Positions 1 through 9,150 of a DNA stretch of 20,346 nucleotides are shown one piece after another (position 1 is the first letter of the stretch; each line of letters opens with the position of its first letter). A program made the position numbers and the translations under genes. The stretch spans positions 1-20,346 of the forward strand of contig DAOWOF010000011.1 in assembly GCA_030642205.1 (NCBI GenBank), given 5' to 3'. The stretch comes from Desulfobacteraceae bacterium. Its GTDB lineage: Bacteria; Desulfobacterota; DSM-4660; Desulfatiglandales; Desulfatiglandaceae. Under the pieces are notes generated by a model that saw only the letters and a list, made by a program, of their open reading frames with translations, did not search any database and was not told the DNA's origin.

Positions 1-3
1 AAA

Positions 4-19
4 GCTATTTTAAAATAGC
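4..19. repeat. 16-bp perfect palindrome, possible weak terminator
   Basis: GCTATTTTAAAATAGC is perfectly self-complementary. As RNA it could fold to a 6-bp stem with a TTAA loop, and it is followed by a T/A-rich run. It may be a weak intrinsic terminator for a gene left of the window, or a protein-binding palindrome. The stem has only two G-C pairs, so termination would be inefficient. Confidence 0.3.
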
Positions 20-504
20 ATATAATTTTATTATTACTATATCTTGCAAGAAATAAGCAAGAGAATCATGTTTATAACAAATTAGTCCTTTTTTTGAAAC
101 AACAGGTAGGACTAGACTTAATTAGCGAATTTTCTCAAGTTTTTTTTAAAAAAGGTCGATTAAAGATTATGGGATTGGTTTTAACTTAAGGTACTAATTC
201 ATAATCAGAAAGCATAGGATCATGACCGTAATTAATTGAATTGATAATATTTATTCGGATATTTGGTTAAGCTACAAAGTAAGGTGGCCGATGATAGAAC
301 CAGGTACATAATTATTATAGAAAGAAAATGATAAGAATCCATCAAGAAGAGGTGCCTCAAATGCCAATTATTTATTGCTTTTGGACCATCTATCAGATTT
401 GATTAATAAAAGGAAAAAACAATAAATACTTGCATCTAATGATTATTTTTTATAGATAAACATATAAGTATGAAAGATTTTTTAGATTAATTTATTATTA
501 GATG

Positions 505-522
505 GTTATCTGTATGGATAAC
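505..522. promoter_or_regulatory. perfect dyad, candidate activator-binding site
   Basis: GTTATC (505-510) and GATAAC (517-522) are exact inverted copies separated by six bases. The centre lies about 84 bp upstream of the GG of the sigma-54-like promoter at 596-611. That is within the range where enhancer-binding proteins of the NtrC family commonly bind as dimers. No second exact copy of the dyad was noticed in the window. Which regulator would bind, if any, cannot be told. Confidence 0.35.
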
Positions 523-595
523 ACTAATATAAAGCATAAATATCAAGATTGAACTGGGAACAATTACTATTTTTTAGCATACAGGTCTTTAAGGG

Positions 596-611
596 TGGTA
601 TGATATTTGCT
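596..611 (+). promoter_or_regulatory. candidate sigma-54 (-24/-12) promoter of the synthase operon
   Basis: TGGTATGATATTTGCT matches the sigma-54 consensus TGGCACG-N4-TTGCW. The invariant GG (597-598) and GC (609-610) are separated by the required 10 bases, and the -12 block TTTGCT is a full match. The two mismatches are both C to T in the -24 block. Transcription would start near 622, giving a leader of about 120 bases before the first synthase gene. It is the best GG-N10-GC hit I found on the plus strand of 1-741; a weaker one lies at 351-364. I saw no convincing sigma-70 promoter. Confidence 0.45.
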
Positions 612-741
612 TTTATTACATTATAAGGTATAGTTTATTGTCATATATATTTCTTTAATCTTTATTATCTAAAACACTATTAATTGAAAATTAAATAAAG
701 ATAATGGGCTTAATCTCTTTCATAAGGATTTATTCAGGTTA

Positions 742-3700
742 TTGATAATGTTTGTAAATAAAAGTCAAAAATTATTTGAGGTGATATTTTCAGCTGGCCC
801 TAAACCTTATTTGATGGATATCGCTCTCTCCGCTGCAAATAAGGGTGCCTTTGGTTTATTTGATGCAGGTTATGTTTCTGAACCAATTTTTCTCAGGTCA
901 ACCATTCTTAAACTTGCCAAATTAAATACACATAAGAATCGGTTTGGCATCAGAATTATGGTTTCTGATCCAGATGTAATATCCAGACTTTCATCCGTCT
1001 TAAAAGACCTGCAACCTGAGCTTTTCATCATTGCCAGCCCTTTTGGAATTACAAATGCTCTGGTTAAATCTGTCAAAGAATACACAAAAAGAGTGTTCCT
1101 GGAGGTCTATTCCGAGAAAGAAGCTCTATCAGCAGCCGCATTTAACATAGACGGCCTGTTGATTAAGGGAAATGAAGCCGGAGGGCTATGCGGTGTTGAT
1201 AGTAATTTGATCCTTCTGCAAAAAATCAAACGCCAAGTATCTATCCCTGTTTATGTCCAGGGGGGAATCGGGCCAGAGAGCGCATTAGCTTGCTATATTG
1301 GTGGGGCAAGTGGGGTTGTTCTTAGCGATTCACTAATGCTTCTTAAAGAATCAAATCCATATTTATCAGAACGAGACTTGAGGGCTCTTAATACCAGGAT
1401 TGGAACAGTTTCCGTTGGATTGAACCAGAAAGAACCTTTAATACGCCTCAGTTCAGCATATCCAAAAATCATTCATAAACTTGAAGAAATAAGAAACGGC
1501 ATTGAATCCCGAAATAGTGATGAACAAACAGAGGCATGGCTTAAAGAAAGCTTGAACCTGATACAGCAAAAACAGATGAATACAGCCTGTTTCATTGGAG
1601 AAGAATCTTATTGGGCATCTCTATACGCTAGGGATCATAAGGATATTGGTGGAGTAATTAAATTTATTATAACGCAGATTAAGGATGACCTCAAGATATT
1701 GCATCAAGCCAATCCCTTAAGACGAAATAATCCTTTTGCAAAAAAATTGGGCGCAGAATATCCAATCTTTCAAGGCCCAATGGCCCATGTAAGCGATAAC
1801 TCGAGGTTTATGGCCGCTGTAGCCGAAAACGGAGCCATACCTTTTGCCGCCCTGTCCCTGACCAGGGGAGAACAGTTAAGGAAACTTTTTGATGATATAA
1901 AAAAAGATGTTGATAAAAAACCTTGGGGTGTAGGCATCCTGGGTTTTGCCCCCAATACACTCAGGGAAGAACAATATTCTTTAATCAAAGAATATTCACC
2001 TCCGTATGTTGTTGTTGCAGGAGGACGACCATCACATTATAAAGCCCTTACTCAAATGGGAACTACCCCATTTTTGCATGTTCCTGCGGCTACAATGATA
2101 CAATCGTTCTTCAAAGAAGGGGTCAGACATTTTATCCTGGAAGGCAAAGGCAGTGGCGGACATGTGGGCCCAAACAACAGCTTTCCTCTATGGCAGGCAG
2201 CCATCCTTGAATTTATTAGTATGGCCGATATCGGAGGCCTTGATTTAAAGGATACCAGCATAATCTTTGCAGGTGGCATCAGTGATAAATTTTCCGCGGC
2301 TATGCTTACAGCCTTTACTGTACCCCTTTTGAGGCTGGGCATAAAAATTGGAATTATGATGGGGACAGCCTATCTGTTTACCAGGGAAATTTTAAGCACA
2401 GGAGCGGTTGTTGAGAATTATCAGCAAATCGCTCTTGAATGCAAAAAAACAGTGGTCATGGAAAGTGGAGGAGGGCATGCAATCCGATGCGCTATTACTC
2501 CAATGACTACCGAATTCACAAAAATTAAAAATGAACTGCTTACCAAGGGCGTTGAATTACAAGATATACAAAAGAACCTTGACGAAAATAATGTGGGACG
2601 CTTGAGAATCGCAACAAGAGGTTGTACCCGCTCAGAACAATCTGAAGCAGATACAAATAATCTGGTAAAGCTTTCGCCAGAACAACAAGTAGCACAAGGC
2701 CTATATATGATGGGTGAGGCCTCAACTATTATAACTACCCCTTATTCAATGGTTCAACTGCATGATTCGGTATCTGATGGAGCAACGCAGGTACTGAAGG
2801 ACCTTAACTATGCTCCTGTACTTACAAGTACAAATGAAAACCATACTAATAATTACCAAAAAACTGATATCGCGGTAATTGGTATGGCCACACTCATTCC
2901 GGGGGCACAGGATCTAGACACCCTTTGGCATAATATTCTGGCCGAATTATGTTTTATCAAGGATGTCCCTCCAGAACGTTGGGATCTGGCAACAAATTAT
3001 GATCCAGACCCTCAGGCACCTGATAAAATTTATTGTTCCAAGGGTGCTTTTCTGGAAGACATATCCTTTGATGCAATGGAATTTGGAATTCCGCCTACTT
3101 CCATTCCCAGTATTGAACCTGCCCAGCTTCTGGTTCTGGAAGCGGTAAAACAGGCCATTGCTGATGCAGGATATAAATCACGATCTTTCGACCGGGAACG
3201 AACCTCTGTAATCTTTGGATCCTCCGGAGGAGGTGGCGATTTAGCCCTGGCCTATAGCGTCAGGGCAGCCCTTAAAGAGCATCTTCGGAGGGCATCAGAC
3301 ATTCCTCCTGAGGTAAGTAGCCGCGTTTTAGAATCTATGTATGAAATTCTGCCTCAGTGGACAGTTGATTCCTTTCCCGGAATTTTAGGCAACGTGGTTG
3401 CTGGCAGGGTGTGCAACCGGTTTGATCTAAATGGTCTTAATTTTACCGTGGATGCCGCTTGTGCCTCCTCTTTGGCTGCTATTAATGCGGCCTGTCAGGA
3501 ATTGGCCTATGGTGTGACCAGGATGGCTATTGTTGGAGGGGTAGATACAACTCAACATCCTTTTGGCTATACCTGCTTTAGTAAAACCAGAGCCCTTAGC
3601 AAAAATGGAGATGTTGGGCCTTTTGATAAAGATTCGGATGGCATTATTTTATCCGAGGGCGTAGGCGTTGTGGTACTAAAACGTATGAAAGACGCCATTA

Positions 3701-6700
3701 AAGATGGAAATCGAATCTATTCTGTTATAAAGGGTGTTGGTGGAGCCAGTGATGGCAAGGGCCATACCATGACGGTTCCTTCATCCCAGGGACAACAGAT
3801 GGCAGTCAAACGGGCCTATGAAATTGCAGGTTATTTGCCATCTGAAATTGAACTGCTGGAAGCCCACGGGACAGGAACTTCCCTGGGAGATAAGACTGAA
3901 TTAATATCCATGCAGACCTTCTTTGAGAAACCAGGAATCCTTCCAGCCCAATGCGCTGTTTCAACCATTAAATCAGCTATTGGGCATGCCAAGGCAGCTG
4001 CTGGAATCTTTGGCCTTATCAAGACCTGTCTTGCCATTTATCATAAAGTTTTTCCAGCTACATTAAAAATTAATGAAATAAATCATGACTTATTACCCCC
4101 TCAATCGCCCCTTTATATCAATACTACTACCCGACCATGGATAGCCAGAAAACAGAATCTACCCAGAAGGGGCGGTGTAAACTCCTTTGGCTTTGGCGGA
4201 ACAAATTTTCATGTGGCATTGGAAGAGACACACCAAGCCTCCTTGATAGCTCAAAAAGTGCCTGAATCACTTTGGCCTGAGGAACTTTTCCTCTTCTCAG
4301 CCACAGATAGAGAAAAACTTGAGCAATCCCTGGACAGACTTATAAAACATGCCAGGAATGAAAATAATTCTCCAATCGCAAATCTTGCCAAACAACATTT
4401 TGAAACCTATTATGAAGATTCGCTGGAAGGTTCTCTGAAACTGGCTCTTAGGGTATCAGATCGCAAGGAACTTCAACAGCAGCTTGAAGGCATGAAGGAT
4501 ATTCTCCGGAATGGTATTAAAAACAGATTGCCCAAAGGAGTCTATTTTCAAACAAAAGTTCCCTCCAAACCTTCACCCCTGGCAGGCCTGTTTCCAGGTC
4601 AGGGATCTCAGGCAATAAATATGTCCAGGGATCTTGCAATCCTGTTTCCGATAGTCAGGGAGACCTTTGAAGAGGCCAATCAAGTCCTGGCTCATAAATT
4701 GGAAAGGCCTCTAAGTGATTATATCTTTCCTCCTTCATTGGATAATAATCGGCTTAAAGCAGACAAAAAGGCTCTTTGCGACACCATTATTGCTCAACCT
4801 GCTCTTGCCACGGTTGAAATGGCTTTATATCGTCTGCTGACACTTTTTGGACTTAAACTGGATATAACCGCGGGCCATAGTTTTGGTGAACTTACTGCCC
4901 TTTGGGCGGGAGGTGTTCTAAATGATAATATGCTTATCCGGCTGGCACATTTCCGGGGCATGATTATGGAAAAATCGGCCAGGTCGGATGAGACAGGGAT
5001 GACAGCGGTTCAGGGTGATGAAAAAATCGTTACGAACCTGATTGCTGACATTAATGAGCTGTATTTAGCTAATTTTAACACCCCTGAACAGACAGTTGTT
5101 TCCGGTAGTAAAGCAAGCCTGTCTCTTTTTGAAAAACGTTGTTTGGAAAAAAAGATATGGTTTCGCAGGCTGCAGGTCTCGAATGCATTTCATTCTCCCT
5201 ATATGAATGAGGCAGCAGAAAAATGGATAACCGCCTTGGAAAGGGAAGCCTTTCAAAAACCATTTATTCCAGTCTACTCCAACACAACAGGCGGATTATA
5301 TGATTCTGATCCAGGTAAAACAGGAGAGATTCTTGGGAATCATTTGATTAATGGCGTTCGTTTTGTTGATGAGATCAAAAATATTCACCAGGCTGGGATC
5401 AGCACCTTTTTGGAAATAGGTCCAGGCAATGTTTTGAGCGGGCTTGTGGGCTCTATTCTTAAAGATCTTGATCATGAATCAATTACATTGCAACCCCATG
5501 GGGTTGCAGATGTAACTTCCCTTCTGGACACCTTGGCAAAACTTTGGGTAAAAGGCCATTTAGTAGATTTGAGACCCTGTTTTGAAATACGGGAATTTGA
5601 TGCGTTGAGGCCGGATATTCTTCCATCAGCTACTGTTTTTAGAGTTAATGGAGGAAGGGCAGAGCCTACTATACAAAAACACCCCCTTACCACCGTGGTT
5701 AAGAAACCTTTGGCAAGATGGGATGGAGTATCTATGAAATCTGAGGAGAAAGCTGCTCAATCTACCAGCAAATCTCAATCAACTATTATTGAAAAAAATC
5801 CACAAGAAAACAAATTGGTCCAAAGAGCTCAGTTCCAGGACACAAATCTAATGCAAGATATAGATACAGGTAAATTAAAACTTCTTAATCAGATACAAGA
5901 TAATATGGAGCTGTTTTTAAAAGATCAGGTACGACTGCAACAAGAACGAAAAGAAATGATGAACAAGATGTGGGATATGAATAAATCCATGATCAACGCA
6001 GTTCTTGGGAGTAATAATATTGATTATATTGCAGCTTTAGATAAACATGATCAGGTGAATTTAATATCTCGGGAAACGCAGAAAAATCATTCCTCTGCAC
6101 CTGGAACTGATGAAGATTTTCTTGTACTTGATAAAGATATGCCTGCTGAACCTGCGAAAGGACTTGAACACATTTCTTTAGACCATAAAGATCCAGGATT
6201 GACTTTGCCTGAGCAGCAGGGAAAAACAGATAATTTACCTGATATCCAGGAATTACTATATGAAGTGATCAGCGAACGGACATCTTATCCAGTAGAAATG
6301 CTGGAACCAGGCCAGCATGTAGAGGCTGACCTTGGTATAGATTCGATCAAGCGTGTAGAAATAATAGGCTCCTTAAAGGATCGTCATCCATTATTAACAG
6401 ATATTACAAATGAAGAATATTTTGAAGAAGTTGCCCAGTTAAGAACTCTGGGTGAGATCTGCGACTGGATAGAAAATACTTTTATCAAAAAAGGCTCGTC
6501 CTACAAAAAAAATGAGCCCGAGCAACAAAGACCCACTGATACTGAGAAACAGATTTCGCCTCAGGTTTCGATCAATGAATATGGTCTGCAATTAGTGGAA
6601 TCCCCGCTTGTTGCGGATAGGCCTTTTGATTTAGGTCCGTTATTAATCCTGAATAATGGGCATGCACTTGGATCGGAACTGTTTAAATCATTAAACGAAA

Positions 6701-9150
6701 AAGGACTTAAAACATTCATTGTTTGTTCTAACCTGGACAATACAGCATCTGAGACTTCCGGTTTTTATGATGCAGATTTTTCTCAAGGCAATGATGTTAT
6801 GCGATGTTATGAAAAGATCAAAGATGAGCAGGGCAAGATAGGAGGAATTTTAAATCTATTGGCTCTAGGACGTAAGGATAACAGCTCCGGAGTTAATGCT
6901 GTGGTTGAAAGTTTTCGGTGGGCCAAGGCCTTTGCGTCTGATCTGAAAAAAGGAAATAACCCAATGCCTTATTGGATGAGCATTACAGGCTTGGGAGGTG
7001 ATTTTGGGCTTTCGGGAAAAATGGATTTTGAACCTTCCCAGAATGGTGTTCATGGAATTGCCAAGACCTTGTTTTTTGAATGTCAGAACTTGATGGTAAA
7101 AACAGTGGATCTACATCCGGATCAACCACTTCCTTTTCTACTTAATGCTCTTGAGACCGAACTTTGCAGTGGCTTTGACCAGGAACGGGAAATTTGCTGG
7201 CAAAAAGATAAACGCTATATCCTGAAACTTCGGGATATAGGAATAAAAGGCTTACAGACAAACTCCAGGAGATTTGATTCTGACTCTGTATTTTTATTGA
7301 CAGGAGGTGCTAAAGGGATCACAGCAGATGCCGCAGTCTATTTTGCTCAACAATATTCTCCAACTCTTATCCTGTTGGGCAGGTCATCCATACCAGAGCG
7401 GGATCAAACAGAAATGACGCAATTTTCAAAGCTGGCTGATATGGGAGAACGAGATCCAAAAGCCCTTAAAACTTTGCTCTTTGAACAGATGAAAGAGCAA
7501 AACCTGAAAATAACCCCTGTTATGATTGATAAGCAGTTTGCTCAAATCATGCAGGAGCGGCAGATGAGATCAAATATTAGCCAGATGAAGGAATGTGGGG
7601 CAAAGGTCCATTATTTTTCTGTGGATTGCACTAATCGTGAAGATTTCGCATCCTTGATCAGGGAAATTTATCAGAGATGGGGGCGGCTGGATGGAGTTAT
7701 TCATGGCGCGGGGGTTATCAAGGATCGTTTAATTCTGGATAAGGATGAAGAGAGCTTTAAAGAAGTTCTGGATACCAAGGTTAAAGGGGCTCAGATTTTA
7801 GCCGATGAGCTGGATTTTGAGCACCTTTCTTTTCTAATCTTTTTTTCCTCAGTATCTGGACGTTTTGGAAATAAGGGACAAGCCGATTATGCCGCAGCTA
7901 ATGAGATTCTTAATAAAATGGCAGTGAAACTCTCCAGTCGTTGGACTGCTAATGTGACGGCTATAAACTGGGGGCCCTGGGAAGGCGAGGGCATGGTTTC
8001 TGACCACGTTCGTGAACAATTTGAAAAAACAGGTATTTATCTTATTCCTCGTGATATGGGTGTGGAAATCTTGAATCAGGAGATATGCGCAACAAAAGAG
8101 GATGCATCTGCAGAAGTAGTGATTTTTGGAGGAGAAGGCCTTCAAGATTTGGTAGCTCCTGATATGATATCCAGCAGTGTTTATGAGGAGTATGAGGAGG
8201 TAGCTTCTCAGTATCTGCCAATGATGAAAATGGCCAGACCCGACAAAGGAGCTCAGAATGGTCATCGAAGCTGGATACTGGATCTAGATCTTTCCACTCA
8301 TAAATATCTTAATGACCATCGATTGGATGATCAGCCAGTGCTTCCTGCCGCTGTAGCTATGGAGTTGATGGCCCAGGCAGGTCAGATAATTGATCCTGAT
8401 ATGCAATTCTCCGGTTTTAGACAATTTAAAATGATGCAAGGTATTGTTTTGAAAGGTGACAGGCCTGTCACCTTAAAGATTATGGCACAGGAAAAAAGAG
8501 GATCAGACAGCTTTCGTGAAATTGAGACAACCCTGACTGTCGCCAATAATTTCTCTAATCAATTTAATTACAAAGCTATTATTGTCCTGGGACAATATGA
8601 AGATCCAGGGCTTTCCGATTTAAATTTCCACGAGAGACAAAATCCTTTTCCAATTTCAGTGGAAGGAATATATGATAGCAGACTTTTTCACAAGGGTGTT
8701 TTTTGCGGCATTACTTCTATTGATGGTTTTGAGACAAGCCTTTCCAGGAATCTTGGGATTAATGGCATTATTCAACCTTCAAGGCCCGCAGACTTATTAA
8801 AAGGCATTGAATCAGGCCAATGGCTAATTGATCCTGTTGTTTTTGATTGCGCATATCAATTGGGGCTTCTATGGACACAGGAGTATTGCAGCATGATGGC
8901 CCTTCCTTCTGAAGTAAGAAGCTATATCCGATATCGTCCATATGATGGATCTCCAGTCCATTGCGAGGTCTTTATAAAAAATGTTAATAATCCAAAGCTA
9001 AATCTTGATTTTAATTTTTCCGATCAGGATGGAAAACTGTTTGCAAGGGCTATTGATGTCACGGCAATTATGAATAGGGCCTTAAATGAGCGTGTTTTAG
9101 CTGGCTTGGCTCGTTACAAAAAAGAACCAATAGTTAAAATGAATTTATGA
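742..9150 (+). CDS. PUFA-synthase-like type I FAS/PKS: PfaD-like barrels-KS-AT-ACP-KR-DH
   Basis: This is a cytosolic multifunctional synthase of 2802 residues, numbered from TTG 742. Residues ~10-225 and ~330-610 are two nitronate-monooxygenase/PfaD-like FMN TIM barrels. The second has the SGGH motif (471-474) expected of an enoyl reductase; the first has EAGGL (145-149) and looks degenerate. The KS (~709-1165) has a complete triad: C907 in DAACAS, H1042 in HGTGT and H1082 in GHAKAA. The AT (~1280-1575) has FPGQGSQ, GHSFGE (S1380), the malonyl-binding-type R1405 and H1484. A helical linker (~1710-1755) leads to a single ACP (~1825-1905) with LGIDSIKRVEI, S1868 being the phosphopantetheine site. 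The KR comprises a structural half (~1948-2165) and a catalytic half (~2180-2460) with TGGAKGI (2187-2193), S2370, Y2383 and N2387. The double-hotdog DH (~2505-2785) has H2526 and D2702-xxx-Q2706. The start is uncertain: TTG 742 (AAGGA at 724-728) or ATG 748 (AGG at 735-737). The family is clear; the product is unknown. Confidence 0.93.
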   Translation: MIMFVNKSQKLFEVIFSAGPKPYLMDIALSAANKGAFGLFDAGYVSEPIFLRSTILKLAKLNTHKNRFGIRIMVSDPDVISRLSSVLKDLQPELFIIASPFGITNALVKSVKEYTKRVFLEVYSEKEALSAAAFNIDGLLIKGNEAGGLCGVDSNLILLQKIKRQVSIPVYVQGGIGPESALACYIGGASGVVLSDSLMLLKESNPYLSERDLRALNTRIGTVSVGLNQKEPLIRLSSAYPKIIHKLEEIRNGIESRNSDEQTEAWLKESLNLIQQKQMNTACFIGEESYWASLYARDHKDIGGVIKFIITQIKDDLKILHQANPLRRNNPFAKKLGAEYPIFQGPMAHVSDNSRFMAAVAENGAIPFAALSLTRGEQLRKLFDDIKKDVDKKPWGVGILGFAPNTLREEQYSLIKEYSPPYVVVAGGRPSHYKALTQMGTTPFLHVPAATMIQSFFKEGVRHFILEGKGSGGHVGPNNSFPLWQAAILEFISMADIGGLDLKDTSIIFAGGISDKFSAAMLTAFTVPLLRLGIKIGIMMGTAYLFTREILSTGAVVENYQQIALECKKTVVMESGGGHAIRCAITPMTTEFTKIKNELLTKGVELQDIQKNLDENNVGRLRIATRGCTRSEQSEADTNNLVKLSPEQQVAQGLYMMGEASTIITTPYSMVQLHDSVSDGATQVLKDLNYAPVLTSTNENHTNNYQKTDIAVIGMATLIPGAQDLDTLWHNILAELCFIKDVPPERWDLATNYDPDPQAPDKIYCSKGAFLEDISFDAMEFGIPPTSIPSIEPAQLLVLEAVKQAIADAGYKSRSFDRERTSVIFGSSGGGGDLALAYSVRAALKEHLRRASDIPPEVSSRVLESMYEILPQWTVDSFPGILGNVVAGRVCNRFDLNGLNFTVDAACASSLAAINAACQELAYGVTRMAIVGGVDTTQHPFGYTCFSKTRALSKNGDVGPFDKDSDGIILSEGVGVVVLKRMKDAIKDGNRIYSVIKGVGGASDGKGHTMTVPSSQGQQMAVKRAYEIAGYLPSEIELLEAHGTGTSLGDKTELISMQTFFEKPGILPAQCAVSTIKSAIGHAKAAAGIFGLIKTCLAIYHKVFPATLKINEINHDLLPPQSPLYINTTTRPWIARKQNLPRRGGVNSFGFGGTNFHVALEETHQASLIAQKVPESLWPEELFLFSATDREKLEQSLDRLIKHARNENNSPIANLAKQHFETYYEDSLEGSLKLALRVSDRKELQQQLEGMKDILRNGIKNRLPKGVYFQTKVPSKPSPLAGLFPGQGSQAINMSRDLAILFPIVRETFEEANQVLAHKLERPLSDYIFPPSLDNNRLKADKKALCDTIIAQPALATVEMALYRLLTLFGLKLDITAGHSFGELTALWAGGVLNDNMLIRLAHFRGMIMEKSARSDETGMTAVQGDEKIVTNLIADINELYLANFNTPEQTVVSGSKASLSLFEKRCLEKKIWFRRLQVSNAFHSPYMNEAAEKWITALEREAFQKPFIPVYSNTTGGLYDSDPGKTGEILGNHLINGVRFVDEIKNIHQAGISTFLEIGPGNVLSGLVGSILKDLDHESITLQPHGVADVTSLLDTLAKLWVKGHLVDLRPCFEIREFDALRPDILPSATVFRVNGGRAEPTIQKHPLTTVVKKPLARWDGVSMKSEEKAAQSTSKSQSTIIEKNPQENKLVQRAQFQDTNLMQDIDTGKLKLLNQIQDNMELFLKDQVRLQQERKEMMNKMWDMNKSMINAVLGSNNIDYIAALDKHDQVNLISRETQKNHSSAPGTDEDFLVLDKDMPAEPAKGLEHISLDHKDPGLTLPEQQGKTDNLPDIQELLYEVISERTSYPVEMLEPGQHVEADLGIDSIKRVEIIGSLKDRHPLLTDITNEEYFEEVAQLRTLGEICDWIENTFIKKGSSYKKNEPEQQRPTDTEKQISPQVSINEYGLQLVESPLVADRPFDLGPLLILNNGHALGSELFKSLNEKGLKTFIVCSNLDNTASETSGFYDADFSQGNDVMRCYEKIKDEQGKIGGILNLLALGRKDNSSGVNAVVESFRWAKAFASDLKKGNNPMPYWMSITGLGGDFGLSGKMDFEPSQNGVHGIAKTLFFECQNLMVKTVDLHPDQPLPFLLNALETELCSGFDQEREICWQKDKRYILKLRDIGIKGLQTNSRRFDSDSVFLLTGGAKGITADAAVYFAQQYSPTLILLGRSSIPERDQTEMTQFSKLADMGERDPKALKTLLFEQMKEQNLKITPVMIDKQFAQIMQERQMRSNISQMKECGAKVHYFSVDCTNREDFASLIREIYQRWGRLDGVIHGAGVIKDRLILDKDEESFKEVLDTKVKGAQILADELDFEHLSFLIFFSSVSGRFGNKGQADYAAANEILNKMAVKLSSRWTANVTAINWGPWEGEGMVSDHVREQFEKTGIYLIPRDMGVEILNQEICATKEDASAEVVIFGGEGLQDLVAPDMISSSVYEEYEEVASQYLPMMKMARPDKGAQNGHRSWILDLDLSTHKYLNDHRLDDQPVLPAAVAMELMAQAGQIIDPDMQFSGFRQFKMMQGIVLKGDRPVTLKIMAQEKRGSDSFREIETTLTVANNFSNQFNYKAIIVLGQYEDPGLSDLNFHERQNPFPISVEGIYDSRLFHKGVFCGITSIDGFETSLSRNLGINGIIQPSRPADLLKGIESGQWLIDPVVFDCAYQLGLLWTQEYCSMMALPSEVRSYIRYRPYDGSPVHCEVFIKNVNNPKLNLDFNFSDQDGKLFARAIDVTAIMNRALNERVLAGLARYKKEPIVKMNL

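Larger units (their letters stand above)
1..741. other. AT-rich leader region without a supportable gene
   Basis: This 741-base stretch is strongly AT-rich and all reading frames are broken by frequent stops, so I see no gene or recognisable gene remnant. It contains a perfect palindrome at 4-19, a 7-bp inverted repeat (TAGTCCT 83-89 / AGGACTA 108-114), a perfect dyad at 505-522 and a sigma-54-like promoter at 596-611. It is most likely the upstream control region of the large synthase operon, plus the end of whatever lies to the left. No tRNA, rRNA or CRISPR repeat pattern is visible. Confidence 0.6.

Noticed and set aside
351..364. Second GG-N10-GC match as sigma-54 promoter
   Set aside because: Only the minimal GG/GC spacing fits; -24 and -12 blocks (AGGTGCC, ATGC) match poorly compared with 596-611.
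7849..8265. 138-aa open frame antisense to the KR-DH junction
   Set aside because: Opposite strongly conserved KR coding sequence (SSVSG...YAAAN); His/Ser/Ile-rich shadow.
742..9150. Calling the operon a canonical pfaABCDE PUFA synthase
   Set aside because: One ACP instead of a tandem array, no chain-length factor, no tandem FabA-type dehydratases recognised, and a different fusion pattern; only a family-level likeness is supported.
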